Source: Rachycentron canadum
Lineage: Eukaryota > Chordata > Actinopteri > Carangiformes > Rachycentridae
Direction: 5' to 3'
Assembly: GCA_038496675.1 (NCBI GenBank)
Contig: CM076648.1
Location: 14,141,829 to 14,205,828 of the forward strand
Length of the DNA stretch: 64,000 bases
The translations under genes and the position numbers were made by a program. Below the pieces are notes generated by a model. That model ran no database searches. It saw only the letters and a list, made by a program, of their open reading frames with translations, and was not told the DNA's origin. Numbering within the stretch: position 1 is the first letter of the stretch; every line of letters begins with the position of its first letter. Positions 38,022 through 50,768 of this stretch are shown one piece after another.

Positions 38022-41000
38022 GGGTCATAATGGTTTCAAATGAGATCACATTACAAGCTGGTTTGTAGTAACAGCCAAATCTCCATTATCTTACAGAGCA
38101 GCATAAACTGTCCTTTTCCTTCCTGTTGCAAAAACCGTTTCCTGTGTGTGAGTGACTGTTTGTTTTGGTGTCTATGTGTCCATGTGTGTCTGTGCAAGAC
38201 AATACTGTCCTTGGTTTTAAGTTGTTAAGATTTCCTTATCTACTTCTCCTTCCCTTTCCGGTGCGTTGTCCCTATTGACAGATAATGTAGTTTATCTGTT
38301 GTACTTGCCGTATCACTCACTTAAACTTCAGGAGGAATATTTTTCAACAATCCAGTCTCCTTTCCCAGTTTATTTATCAACTTGATTTATCCTTCTTCAC
38401 TGTGTTATATGTCCCAATCAGATTATCAGTCCTTGAAGGCTTCCCTGGTTGTCTAAATTGTACATATGTCACTTAACTAATTCTTTACTACTTCTCCAAT
38501 CTAAACACAAAGCATTCTCTATTTACAGTGAGTGTAAACATGAAGATGCACTGTACATTGGGAAAGCTGGAAAATACCACTAGACAGATTTAAAGGAGAA
38601 ACTGTGCAAATTACTTATTAAATGTTGTATAAGGTCTTCTGGGGATCAAAAGGGATCTGTGTGAAATCTGACAAATGACCTCAGTTCATTTGGGTTTGAA
38701 GCCTCTAAGTATGAATAAGAGTTACAGGAGTACATTGCTAAATAAGGGTAAAAAACACTTTTTAACACAAACAGCTATTTTCATACCAAACATGACCGCA
38801 CAGTGATCAAGTCAAGCTGTTCCTATGTGCATTGGTATTTATTTATATGTGAGATTCTGTGTTGTGTGTTCTTCCAGAGTGGGTGTTTGTGGCGGCAGTG
38901 ACGCTGGGTAGTGTGTTATTCCTGCTGTTAGTCGGGATTTGTTGGTGTCAGTGCTGTCCCCATTCCTGCTGCTGCTATGTCAGCTGCTGGTGCTGCCCCG
39001 ACACATGCTGCTGCCCCAGACACTGTGAGTATAAACACACACAGGTCCAGAGTTTCAGAATACTGATACTGTTTAAATGAAACTTATTTTTATGGAAAGG
39101 CTGAAAGGGATCATGTGCTTTTTTTTTAGTGTATGAGGCAGGTAAGGGTATAAAGACTGGCACCTCCACCCTTCAGACGCCTGCCTACCCTCCATACTAT
39201 GTCTCTGGTGTCCCGACCATGGTCCCCATTGCTCCCCCCTCCCTAGTGGACAAAATGTCTTCCGTCCCTCCCTCAGATGGCAGCCTACTCACAGCAGGTG
39301 AGATCTTAAACTTTGTGAGCAAGTTAACCTGTCAAAATAAAGTGGTAAACTAGAAAACATGCAAAAACACAAGTGTGGTCCATAAACCACAATGACACAC
39401 ATACATATAAACAAACAGACGTTTGCTATGCTGATGGTGAAGTGTGTATCTCCAGTGCATGCTGTAGGGATTCCCTACCGTGTGCCTTCACCACAGGATC
39501 AGGACTCTCTCAGGGTGCTACAATATGTAGAGAAACAACTGGCTCACTTCAACCCTGCCAGGTCCATCAACCACCAGTGTAAGCTTCATAAACCCGTCCT
39601 GTAGCTCTGCTCTTTAAAATATCTGTCAAAAGATTTGTCAGAGACTGCATGCGTGACTCCTTGCTGGTAGTGTTTTTTTGGCTTTTTATTCTCTTGAGCC
39701 TGTCTTGCCATGCCTCTCTGCACTCAAGCTTTCAGCATATTGAATTTCCTGTAGTTCAGATATGATAAAGTAGCAGGTATGCATGTTTCTCACCTGGAAG
39801 AATATGTTTTGACAATTCTCACTCCAAAATTATGTCATTTCTTGTGGACCTTAACTGACATTCTTTGTCTGCAGTTTCTTCCTTTATGAAAAATGTTCTC
39901 TTCTCTTCGTTGCTTGTCTCTTGCTTTAGTCATTTGTCATTGGTCAGTGATTTCATTTTAATCCATTTAGCCTGCAGTCTGTCTGAGCTGAGCTCTCTCC
40001 ATGAGGGAGAAACTGGCTTCCGTCAAACATACCGCAACGTCCAGAAGAAGGCTCTGCCCGCAATCCCTGATCACGATCCTCAGCCTGAACCACAACGCTA
40101 CCGTGAAAACCGCAGCCCAGAGCCACAGCGTTACTGTCACGGCCCCCCTTCACCCCGGGGTCATCAGGATGACGCTGAGGCCCGACAGTGCCAGGATGAG
40201 CCTCTTCTTCAGCGACGATATAGCGACGACCCTCCATCTTCCTCACAGTCACGCAGACTTAGCCGTAATCAACAGCAACAGAACCACAGTGAGGACAACC
40301 ACACCAGGTACAGACATCTCTGAAGGCGCAGATTCTGTACACACACACCCATACAAACATATTCTACACTCTGTCCTCTCTTGGTTTTGCAGGTGGAACC
40401 CTCGTTCAGAACATCTGCAGAGAAAGACGTACCGCTCACTGGACGAGCTGGAGGAGTTTGCTGCCTCTTACAAGCAGAGAGGAAGGAGAGGGGCAGAAAA
40501 GAGGGAAGAAGAACAGGGAGACTATGAGATGGACTTTCTGGAGTTCAGTCGATATCCTTCCTACCGCCATGGTTTGCCTCAGCATTATCGCAACGATGAA
40601 ACTGAGCTTGGAGATAGTAGGGACCGTGAAGATCATCCCAGATGGCACAAGAAAAATGGACGCAATGTAAGCCCACTTCCTTCACCCAAAAAGAGGAGGG
40701 GTACTTGGGACGGTGATCGTCCTGTTCCACCTCCTCCCAGAGTCAGTCCACCATCAGCCTCCTCCAAAGAAAAGGACTATGATGGCACATTCCTCAACAG
40801 CCTGCTGGAGCGTAAGGCTAAGTTGCGTGGGGTTGGCCAGGGGAAGAGTGGGGCCCGGGGTGAAGAAGATTCAGACACACCCTCAAAGGGGAGCTCGAAA
40901 AAGAGCAGCGGGGAATCTAGTCGACACTGCAGCCACTCACCTAGTAACAGGCCTGAGGCAGATTCAGTGTCTCCTTACTCAGACACAGAGCGAAACAGAA

Positions 41001-42600
41001 CTGACAGGCCATCTCCACGGCTGCTCCCCACAAACACTCGCTCCTCTCAAGCACCTGCCCATTCCCTGCCTGGTCGCAGAGAGGAACCCAGAGACAAATC
41101 CCGGAAAGTGGTGAGTTACATTTAAGCCTTAAAATTATTGGAAGGATTGTATAGTGGTTCTGTCTATTTCCATCAACAACAGTGAGTACAACTTCGTGAA
41201 TGGCATCTTCTGTAGTTATTGAAATCAAATCGATGGTGTGTAATCGATGAAATGTGTGGGGAGATTCTTAACATGAGGCTAACTAGTATTTAACACTCAA
41301 TGTTGTATCCCCCTCCTTTCAAGGAAGTCTGCTAGGGTATTACCATTGAAGTTATTTTCCCAGGGATACAAGAACCTTTTGAGGAACTCAGGAACTAAAC
41401 CTGCAACCTTACAATAGTTCCAATGGGCAAAAAGTCCTGGTACTGGGGGGAGAACTTTTTAATGATTTGGGAACTATGAGGCAAAACAAGGAAGTGCTAA
41501 GTGATTCTAGTATCACAATATGGGCGAGGACTGGACACATGTTCAATAGTATAAGTATTCTTATGTTGTTGGCTTCCTGAGAGCACGAGGGACAGGCAGT
41601 CAAGACAGGTAGTGAGTGAACAGAGAGAGGGAGCAGTGATGTGAGAACAAAGCAAGCGAATAAGGGATCAAAGGCCTTTATTTGGTCCTGTTTACATTCA
41701 TGAAGTGAGCTAGGAGAAACGTATCAGCTGTCAGTATAGTTGTCCACCATCCAAACTATTACTTTATGCAGGTGGTATATTTATATATACATGCTCTAAA
41801 TGGGACATTCTTTAGTCAGTGATACTCACTTTTGCAGAAGGTGCATGACTGTGTTGTTTCCATTTGCATTGCAGTGCAGTTTCTTATCTGTCCTATGAAC
41901 ACTTTTAGGACTCACATATTTCATTAAACCTGTACTTTGAGAGTCATCATGTGAACTGGATTATGGAATATCTACTCTCAGGATCAGGGGAGGAGCTCCA
42001 AATGGATTATACAGAGAAGATTATATATTATGATGAAGCTGTTATTAAAAAATATGTAATATTCCCCACACAGGTTCTCAACTCTAATGTTGGGAAACTC
42101 TTACAGTGAGTGTACAATGTAAAGGTTTGTAGGCCTTCAGTAAGTGTTGTTGTTGTACCTTTGACAGGTCAGGTTCAGATGCAACCAGAGTGAAAACTAG
42201 GTAGAACGCTCTGTTCTGTATCTAAATACTCTCTATAACATTCATAACTGGTTGGCTCCTCCCTGACAAACCTGGGTCAAAATGGTATTCAACATAAAAG
42301 TCTTGCTGTACAAAAAAAATATAATCATCAGTCAACTTTCTGGCCTTGAGCAGAGGCTTAGAACAAATCTGCAAAACAATTTGAAAAAAAAAAAGGTTGA
42401 AAGTCAGTTTGTCCCAGGTCCTACCTCACTACAATAACCCTGTTTGGCTAATGCCCACCGTCTCTATACTGCCCCACTCCACTGAACACAAGATGTATTA
42501 ATGTTTTAGTGTAAACTGTCTGCTGTTGTTTTAATGACTCATCTTTTTTTTTTATCCTTACCAGAGTACTCTGCTCAGCCGAGATTCCCTCATCGTCTGA
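27472..42600 (+). CDS. ildr2: Immunoglobulin-like domain containing receptor 2 (angulin family)
   Basis: Ten coding exons: 27472-27589, 30450-30839, 33809-33928, 37253-37309, 38878-39024, 39130-39297, 39456-39578, 39971-40307, 40393-41110 and 42565-42600. Together they give 2214 nt, 737 residues, with all phases compatible. A hydrophobic signal segment (WWIFVIFLAG) is followed by a V-type Ig domain with cysteines near 70 and 188 and the DSGVYIC motif. A 57-nt juxtamembrane exon follows. The helix starts after MPEW near 230, followed by 13 cysteines likely palmitoylated (CWCQCCPHSCCCY). The long Ser/Arg-rich tail contains SELSSLHE and DELEEFAASY, as in human ILDR2, and ends DSLIV. LSR is the closest alternative, but LPDF-IMPEWVFV and SELSSLHE-FRQ favour ILDR2. 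The family recruits tricellulin at tricellular junctions. The first ATG has a strong context (GGG before, G after). An in-frame ATG at 27517 would give a more usual signal peptide. Confidence 0.92.
27590..30449 (+). other. ildr2 intron 1
   Basis: Runs from GTAAGAG after the signal exon to CCCACAG before the Ig exon. It contains a perfect hairpin at 27748-27792, (GT)n with a GGT run at 29495-29530, and AT-rich sequence. No further exon was recognised. Confidence 0.65.
27748..27811. repeat. Perfect 20-bp hairpin followed by a 14-nt tandem duplication
   Basis: The arm 27748-27767 is the exact reverse complement of 27773-27792, with a 5-nt loop TGAAG. The block AAAGGTTTTTGAAG at 27784-27797 is repeated at 27798-27811. 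It lies about 160 nt inside intron 1 of ildr2. Confidence 0.9.
30840..33808 (+). other. ildr2 intron 2
   Basis: Non-coding. It holds (GT)n near 31979-32016 and a fragment of the same retroelement tail as at 20080, near 32395-32520. No exon recognised. Confidence 0.65.
32395..32520 (-). mobile_element. Retroelement 3'-end fragment, copy 2
   Basis: 'catccataccgatgtaatcc', 'attcagggtcacagggaggc' and 'tggagtctgtcccagcatg' match the consensus wording of the repeat family at 20080-20310, in the same orientation. It is truncated and diverged. Confidence 0.5.
33929..37252 (+). other. ildr2 intron 3
   Basis: Non-coding, AT-rich, with a (TCTA)n run at 37071-37112 near its 3' end. No exon recognised. 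Confidence 0.65.
37071..37112. repeat. (TCTA)n microsatellite
   Basis: About ten TCTA units, 140 nt upstream of the 57-nt juxtamembrane exon of ildr2. Confidence 0.95.
37310..38877 (+). other. ildr2 intron 4
   Basis: Non-coding intron between the juxtamembrane exon and the transmembrane exon. It holds the longest (TG)n run of the window. Confidence 0.65.
37941..38019. repeat. (TG)n microsatellite, about 79 bp
   Basis: Uninterrupted TG dinucleotides in ildr2 intron 4. The run can adopt left-handed DNA and is expected to be length-polymorphic. Confidence 0.96.
41111..42564 (+). other. ildr2 last intron
   Basis: Separates the 718-nt tail exon from the 36-nt terminal exon. A segment near 41330-41530 with 'aactcaggaactaaacctg' and 'aaaagtcctggtac' may be a dispersed repeat. 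No other exon was recognised. Confidence 0.6.
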
Positions 42601-44587
42601 TCAACTGAAAGCAACAGAGATTGAAATCTTTGAGCAGACGGAGCGAGTGGCCATGATACTCAATGGGGACTGCACATCAGCTGATAAAAGATGAGGGAAT
42701 TGAGCCTGGAAAGCTGAATCGAGAGCAATGAGTGAAGAAATGAACAACAGATACACTTTCACTATCGAATCTTACTGGGACTTTCTGTCTGTGATGTCGC
42801 TGAGTGTTGAAGTCATCACCATTCAGTTTCTGTCACTGGCTGCCTCATATATCTCAGCTGGACTAACAGTAAACTGATGTGGGCTGGGTGTATGACCTGG
42901 GCTGTCCTTCTGAGCAAGACACTGTTAGTCTCCCCTCCACCCATTATAAAAGCCTCTAAAGCAGAGAGACTTACTTTACGCCTCTATCACAATGAGTGCA
43001 TTCTTTTCCATTTGATGAGATAGCTGCATTTAGAAAGCTCAGTTGCAGAATAGATGGTATATGACAACACCATTATTATAAAGGACATACTGTAGCTTCA
43101 GTTGTATGACAGTATAGACACTGTGTCATTCAGTAACAGATTCAGGGACTAATGCACCTAATTCTGAAGGTTTTAACCAGGAGACTGTAATGTTAACTGA
43201 AACAAATTGTTGATATGTATATGTATGTATCTACAGAGGGGGTGGACATAAGGATGACAGAAAAGGACAGTAACTATTAAAGCTGCATTAAAGCCATGCA
43301 AATTCAGGAAATCAAGCTAGTTCTAGCATGAGACTCCAGAGCAAACACTTTGCATCTCCCAGCTCCATTACAATTAGAAAAAGTTATTTGCTGTGGCTTC
43401 AACCAATATTTATATATTGACAATGTTTTAATTAGCATCTTTCAGTTCTTTGTTACATTTTTGCAGTATACAGTTTTTCTCTTTTGGCTCATAGCTCTTA
43501 TCAGATCAGATGTTATCAGCAAAAAAGCTCTTTAGTAATAATAATAACAAACCTACTGTACAGCAACAATGACTTATCTTAAAAGTTGTTTGAAGACTAA
43601 ACAGAGTTAAAAGGGCAAATATTGGACTTAAATCTATGAGGTGGAGAGAAACAAAAATGTTTGCTAACACAGTTGCCATAAAAAATGTATAAGATGATAA
43701 TATGTCAAGTTGTGTTTACGGCTTAGTAACTTAGTCTCACACTACATGCACATGAACAAGGTTATATTAATACAGTGTAGAAGTATTTAACACCTAAAAA
43801 AGAAAAAATCAAGCGTTAAAGTAACATAAGAAAACAAATGAAAAAATACCCCTGAAGAGGGAAAATTCTCTGTACCCAAACTGCACTAGTATCAGTCAGA
43901 GTCAGATTGTGATTAGGTCTTTGAGATGTTGTTTATAGGGCTGTTATTTTGAAAACCAAGACACAATATACATATATGCCAAACACAGCAAACTACACAA
44001 AACTATTGAGGGTATTGACTACTTCCTTTAGCAGAGGTTTGGTTGCTTCTAAGTTTAAGGTTCTTCTTCATTTTATCATTTATGTCAGTGGACCTTTCCA
44101 TTTTTTTTATAAAAACATGTTAGAGTTTGCACAAACCCTAAAACTTTTTTTTTGATAAACATTTAAGATATTGAACTGCCATTTGCCTGGAAAACATGCA
44201 TGTACTGGAAACACATTTTTCTATATAAACTCAACCTATTTATATGTGAGGTGTGATATGATCATTGTAATTGTAAACAATAATGTTTGTCTGAGCTCTC
44301 CACTGCGACTGTTTCTATAAGTCTTTGATTTGATTACTGTAATTCAGCCTTTTCTTATCGCTGCTGAGTCAACAGCTAAACCAACATGTGTTATCTCACA
44401 GCAACACACAGGTGTACAAAACGCACACATTTTACTTACTACATACACATCTATCAGTTGCATTGTCTTCTGTTCTAACATTACACCATGCAGTATTTTA
44501 TATATCTTCCTCCATGGTGGGAGGGCTTGTCTTGAGAAAACTCTAATGTTAGTGTTTCGTTTTCTTATGCTGTCTGATACTTACAAC

Positions 44588-44628
<41 letters not shown>

Positions 44629-44965
44629 CAGAGAGAGAGAGATGACTCTTTACTTTTTTGTAAAGGAGACAATGTGTAATTGAGTATGACTCATGTCTTT
44701 GTTCATTGTTGTAGCCACAGACCGCCTGTCTTCAGTACGCAGCTGTGTCAAAACTCACATATCATTTCTGCCAGCTCAGCCACAGAAATCTGCCCTGTTT
44801 GTCATCCACATACAGAATTTTTTACAACACTTTTGTCCATTAAGTGTCTAAAGTGTCTGCTCATTATAATGGCAGGATGAAGGGTGACAAACATAGCACA
44901 AGCATCAAGACCAACTGGTTTTGTCTGCACATTTTCTCATTAAATAAACTCAGCTGAATTATGAA
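42601..44965 (+). other. Putative ildr2 3' UTR
   Basis: Follows the TGA at 42598-42600. It has no coding exon and includes a (GT)n run at 44591-44624. An AATAAA at 44943-44948 is the best polyadenylation signal. An earlier end cannot be excluded. Confidence 0.45.
44591..44624. repeat. (GT)n microsatellite
   Basis: Seventeen GT units downstream of ildr2, followed by a short GA run. Confidence 0.95.
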
Positions 44966-47830
44966 CCCCAGGTTTTTATTTGAGTTTATTTTACTTTTAT
45001 TTATTTATTTTTTAGTTCAGATGGCCTGTTTTTGAGAAATCATGACACAAAGGAAATGGAAGATGGAAGATGCTTTTTTAAGTGCTGTTCTGATACCGCT
45101 GCACTTTGACTGTCTCTGTTCTGCTACTTTATACTTCAGCGTCATTATATTTCAAAGGGATATGCTCTATTGTCTCCACTACATGTATTTGACACTCAGA
45201 GTTTCTAATTATTTTTTTAGATGAAGATGTTACACACAAAACATGAAGTGAGGTTATAAAATCTTCCATTTTTATTGATTGCATTGTGTGACATCATATA
45301 AAGTAGATTAAAATTAGCCTCACAGCAGTTAAATACAGTTTACACATTAACCACAAGTTATACAAATCCAGCTATGATAACATCATAATCACATTCTTCC
45401 ACATAATTATTATTATTTACTGATACTGAATTATATGCTTTTACAGGAGAAATATTTTGATTCAAGGATTTTTACATGTAATGAGTAATTTTGCATTTTA
45501 GACTTTGACATTTCTTTATCACTACTGGGGAAGATGGACTGAAAGAGGAATTCTTAAATACATTATAACATTCACAGGGAAAAAGGTCTTGTCTTACATG
45601 TTGTCCTTTCTTTGTGAGCTCATTTACTGTATGTTTGTGATGGGAGGGATCAATTCAGATGGTGACCACTCACAGCTCAAGAGTATGTCAGGAATGTAGT
45701 TGAGCAACTCCCTTCTGGGCTTTACAGGGGCATCAGCAGGGAAATATCACTATTATTATATACACCACAGATTAAAAGGTTTGTGTGCATTTAGTGTTTT
45801 TCTATGTGCTTCTTGCACTGCTATGACATGGATGGGGCTCACCTAAGAAAATCTGATACAAGGTACTGGAAATCTGATGACAGTTCAGAAGTTGTTCTAA
45901 GCAGACACACAGAGTCCTGATGCACCAGATTGTCTGAGTAATGTATGTAATGTAATGTAAGTGTTGACTTCTGTAGATAGCATCTAATGATGTTACTGAT
46001 AGAGACATAAATATTTAAGGTAGAGAAATTGTTAAGACTTGACAACAACAGCCTTATAGAGGTTTAAATACTGTAAAACTCGCTTTTTAAATAGTAAAAG
46101 TTACAAGGCCATTGTGTAAAGTTTACTATATAAAAGTAAATTGCATTCAAAATTTTACAATAAAAATACAAAAGAATTATTGTACTCTTATTGATACATT
46201 AATGTGAAAGCACCACTTTAATCTTATAGCCGGTAAAGATATAGGGCTAACTTTAACTACATTACACATGTCTGGGTATTGTAATAAAAATGCATTATCT
46301 TTTTTGTTTTTTTGAAACTGTAAAATAATGGCAGCCATAAAATAAATGTTGCCTCTGAACTGCTGCAGCATAAAATGGAATTACTAAGTCTAATACAACT
46401 GACTTAAAAAATACCTTATACTTAATCATATACTTTAAATTTAATTACTTTACACCACTGTTTAAATCAGTGCAGCCTCTTCTTATTCTCCTATCTGTGC
46501 AACATAGAAACATGAAATTATATGTAGTTCAATGAAGAGACGTTTTAAAGATCCTTTCATACATCTGATGTGAGTCTATAGGCAGATACAATAGCTGCAG
46601 TGTACGTGGATTTGAATCAACTTGTATAATGTAAGGCAACTCTTCATCTCTCCTCACAGCAAAGTGCCTATTATTCATTCTATGTGATTCCAGATGTTAT
46701 TATGTTGCCTTCTTTAACATGGCCCCACTACAGCTGCTTAAATTTACCACATGCAAGGGTCAAATTGCACATTTTATTTTTAATTTTTGCATGTTTGGTT
46801 CTGACTACATGACTGCATACTCCAATACCTAGACGTGCCAGTGAACAGTGATTTTAAATGGTCTAGGCCTGGACTATTTTATGCAGTTTCTTATGAGAGT
46901 GTTTTCAATAAACTGTATGTTGTAATGTAAAGAAGATGAGTCCTCTTTATAACACAACTTGTGTTTGTGCTTGAAGGCCTCAGCAGAAGAACAGGATGCC
47001 ACAGAGGACAAGATGGAAACACAGGGTGGTTTATTGCAGAAGTTTCCAGGAAAAAAGAAATATTGTGAGGAGCTGCAGGTGCAGAGTGGGTGTGCTTGAG
47101 GGAAAACAATCCCTGAGAATTTGAAGGACTTGGAACGTACTTCAGCACATCACAGAAGTAGCTCCATTCATATGCAGATTAGGGACAGACGTGTATAAGG
47201 GTTGTACTTAAAAGTTGTTTGGTCGTTTAATTTGAACTGCAAAGAACTCAAGAGTCAAACTGAAACAGAAATCATACAACGATGAAGAAGCAGCTCAGAC
47301 AAGAACACATTTAGGCTGACATCTAGTGGATTTTGTTAGAAGTTGCACCTAAATGTTGAATGAATTGTTGTAATGCTGAAAAAGTTAACTTCAGCTGCTG
47401 TGTGTAAAATGATTAATATGTTTAGAACTGTGAATTTGATGTGCTTTTATTAAAAAAAAAAAGGAAAAGAAAAGAAAAAAGAGAGAAAAGAAAAGAAAAG
47501 AAAAGAAAAGAAAAGAAAGAAAAGAAAAGAAAAGAAAAGAAAAGAAAAGAAAAGAAAAGGAGTCCAACAGACTTGGTTCATTTCTATCAACCTTCTACAC
47601 ATGGATTTTGTCTTTGTGTCTGTCCTAACTCCTTATTCACAATATTTTTCCTTCGGTCTTACTTATCATTTTCTGGGGATTTGACGGTGGTTTGTTAACT
47701 ATTTAGTGAGTTGTGATCAAATGAAAAACTGAGAATATTTATCGTGATTGGACCATTGTCTCATTAAACATGTACAATGGTCCAGCTTTAAACAGGTTAA
47801 ACTGTTTTAATTAATCAAGTAGATATACAT
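44966..47830. other. Intergenic region between ildr2 and ildr1
   Basis: AT-rich, no exon recognised on either strand. The (AAAAG)n run at 47452-47560 is the only striking structure. The two ildr genes are about 5.6 kb apart from stop to start. Confidence 0.6.
47452..47560. repeat. (AAAAG)n microsatellite
   Basis: About 109 bp of A- and G-only sequence dominated by AAAAG units. The Lys/Arg/Glu open frame over it is an artefact. Confidence 0.95.
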
Positions 47831-48010
47831 TTGAGGACTGGTTATCAAATATATCGAAAGATCAAAAAGCCTATTGTGATCATTTCTGACTCATCCCGAG
47901 CATCTTCCAGTCGTCGCCTCTCACCTGAGGGGATTTCTACCTGTCGACGTCACGGCTTGTTTCGGGGCGTGGCCACAGATGACCGCAGTCTCAGCAGAGT
48001 TACTCCTCAG
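47831..48010 (+). promoter_or_regulatory. Putative ildr1 promoter and non-coding first exon
   Basis: Includes GACGTCAC (CRE-like) near 47946 and GGGGCGTGG (GC box/KLF-like) near 47965. It ends in CTCAG|GTAAAC, a good donor at 48010. The coding exon is preceded by TTTGCAG, an acceptor, leaving only 12 nt of UTR before the ATG. That supports a spliced 5' UTR. Confidence 0.5.
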
Positions 48011-48179
48011 GTAAACGCCGGGTTTTGGATTCAGTTGAAAATACAGGCCAGTCGCGTTGGCTTGGGTGTTTATATTCCGCCCTCCTCTGTCTATTTGTGT
48101 CTTTTCTTTTTAAAACACTTTTTTCGGCTGTAGCCTCCTGCGCTCTCACCTGTTTTTATTTTTGCAGCGGTTTGCCATC

Positions 48180-50709
48180 ATGCGGACTCTACCTGCCGCG
48201 ATCCTTCTGTTGTCGCTACTAAAAGGTAACTTCCGTTTCATTCATATTGGCCTCACTTAATTTTAAAACGAAATCGTGGAAACCTGTTTATGAATGTAAA
48301 GCTTTTCTGAACTGTGAACGTCGGAAACCAAGTGACCTGGAGGTATCGGTCACGTGACAGTTTTTGTTTATCTGACTCAAAGATGCATATCTGGCTTTAA
48401 AGGCTTCTTCACCCACAGTCGGCCAACACACTGTATAGTATATGTCTGCTAAAAGGAGGCTAACACTGGCCACTATAAAGTGTGAAAACAAATGGATACA
48501 TGTATATTTTGCAATGTATTATCACAATGTTTTATTTTATTTTCTAAATCTTGCGGGTTGTATTGACGCACAGTCACAGTTGGAATGAGGTGAAACATGA
48601 GGGTGTTTTTCAATTGTAATCTACGATATCTTTCAGTCTGTCGGTTTATTTGAAGGCCTCATTGTGACCTGTCGCCATTTAGGCACAGGTGAACTCAACA
48701 GGTTTCATTCCTGCCTTTGAATGTTTGGTTGGTAGTTTCACAGTAAACCATTTCCTGTGTCAGCTTTGTCTGTGTCACCTGTCTTTCTGGTTCTGCCACT
48801 TTGAAAACAAACTCCCTGGCTGACAGAAACCCTTACATGCATTGTTTCATCCCCACAACACACTTCCTCCATGACTTTTGGTTACACATACTGAAGGTTA
48901 CTGTTTCTCTGAATCATTAGATTGATCCCCTACACACGCACAAATGCAACTAAGTATTAGCTTTAACCATTTGTTCATTGTCCCTCCACAGTGTCGCTGT
49001 GTATTCAGGTGATTGTTCCTGAGCAGGAGCGTAGGACTTTTCTGTTTTCCTCAGTGATTCTCAGATGTGACTACACCACCTCTGCAAACCTCCAAGATGT
49101 TCTGGTCACCTGGAGATACAAGTCCTTCTGCAAAGACCCTGTGCTGGAGTACTACTCCACAGGTCAGGAACAACACACATACACACACACACACACACAT
49201 ACAGAGAGCATAATACAGAGGAAAGTGATATCATAAGCATCAGAGAGGCTGGTATATTTGAGCCACTTCTCTCTGACTTCTCTTTCCTCCTTTGCTGAGG
49301 GGAAGAGTTATAATAGCCATCATTGCCAGAACAAAAAACTTGCAGTCAATGTAGTCTAAGAGGGTCTAGAATATTTATTTTATTATGATGGTGTGTTATA
49401 TCTGTAGGCTCCAAATATCATCTTTCCCATTATAAACTCTTGGCTGATGAATTTATGAATAAAGAAATCATCTGTATAATCAATAGACAGTTCTAGCTTC
49501 AGGCCTCTTCAGCTGCAAGCCAAATACAGAGAGACCAAGACAAAGCTTCCTCCCTCAGGCCATCAGAGCCTCTGTATATACTGTACTCGCCCTTATCCAG
49601 CACACTGCCCTCTGTGAATCCTTTACACTGCCTTGCACATTGATCATATTTGTGGTGGCATGTGTGCAAAATTGTATTCTATAGTTTGCCAACAGTCACA
49701 AATGTGAATTTGTACATTATACAAACCACTATTTCTATTTTTTGTATCTTTTGTCTAATTGCCTTGATGAGTATGCCATGCTACCTTTTTTGTTTGTGTG
49801 TGTGTGACAAATAAAATCTATGAATCGGAGGAACTTCCTGAAACCAAACTCAGAATCCATTTGCATGACTAATGAAGGAATTTGCTCTGGATTTTGGTTT
49901 GGTTTACTCACAAGACTAAGAGTCGATAGTCGTGCTAGAAGCTGTTAGGCTGCACCTGGACAGAGAGGTACTTTGGGCTTAATATGTGCACATCTTACTT
50001 TGCATGTTAGTATGTGAACATTAGCCAATTAACTACAACCGCGAATGATGTGCATATCATTAGTTTTCAGGTATTAATCATAATCATAAAACTGAGAATT
50101 AGACATTTTAACATTTTAACATGAGCTGCTAGAAGAAAAATGAGTTTGGGGACCACAAATGTGTAAAAGTTTAATCTCAATTCATTGATAAGCGGCCTGA
50201 ATTTCTATCTGAATAATTGGTCCAGACTGAAGTATTTCCCCAAAGTCATTGATGCACCAGTACTCTGATGTTACCATCCCGAAAGCCATGCTGCAAACAG
50301 GGTTCAAAATCCAGTGCTTGAGAGTTTGTCAGGTCAAAACAATCAGCAGTAGAATGGTCAGTTGTCAACATGTACAGCCAGAGCTTTGTGTGATGCTTCA
50401 CAATCAAGATGCTTTGATCATTATACCCACTACATGTACACGTAGTAAAAGAAGGGGTAGATACAGGTGCTGATCACAAAAAATATTGTCATTTATTGTG
50501 TTAATAAAAACTTTGCCTCTGGTTTTGCAGCATACCAATCAGCTCTGCAGTTAGGACAGGACCCATCTAATGACTGTCCAGATCGTCAGCGGACAGTACG
50601 TACTGTGATCCAGAAGAGAGGATCCAGTGAGCCAACATTGGGACCAGATTACCGCGAACGCAGGATCACTATCCAAAACAGTGAGTTCATGCAATCATAA
50701 ACTATTAGA

Positions 50710-50768
<59 letters not shown>

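Larger units (their letters stand above)
49163..50530 (+). other. ildr1 intron 2 (interrupts the Ig domain)
   Basis: Starts GTCAGG, ends TTTTGCAG, phase 1. It contains a short CA run and a degraded retroelement tail at about 49530-49825. ildr2 has no intron at the matching place. Confidence 0.7.

Noticed and set aside
40001..41125. One continuous 374-residue frame over two ildr2 tail exons
   Set aside because: It reads exon 8 out of frame and passes through the intron 40308-40392. Only its second part is in the true ildr2 frame.
30450..42600. Assignment of this gene to LSR (angulin-1) because it ends in a similar SRDSLIV
   Set aside because: The juxtamembrane IMPEWVFV, SELSSLHE followed by FRQ, and the DEL-FA-SY block fit ILDR2 better, as does the gpa33 neighbour. 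The shared tail end is a family trait.
47441..47698. Lys/Glu/Arg-rich open frame
   Set aside because: Translation of the (AAAAG)n microsatellite.
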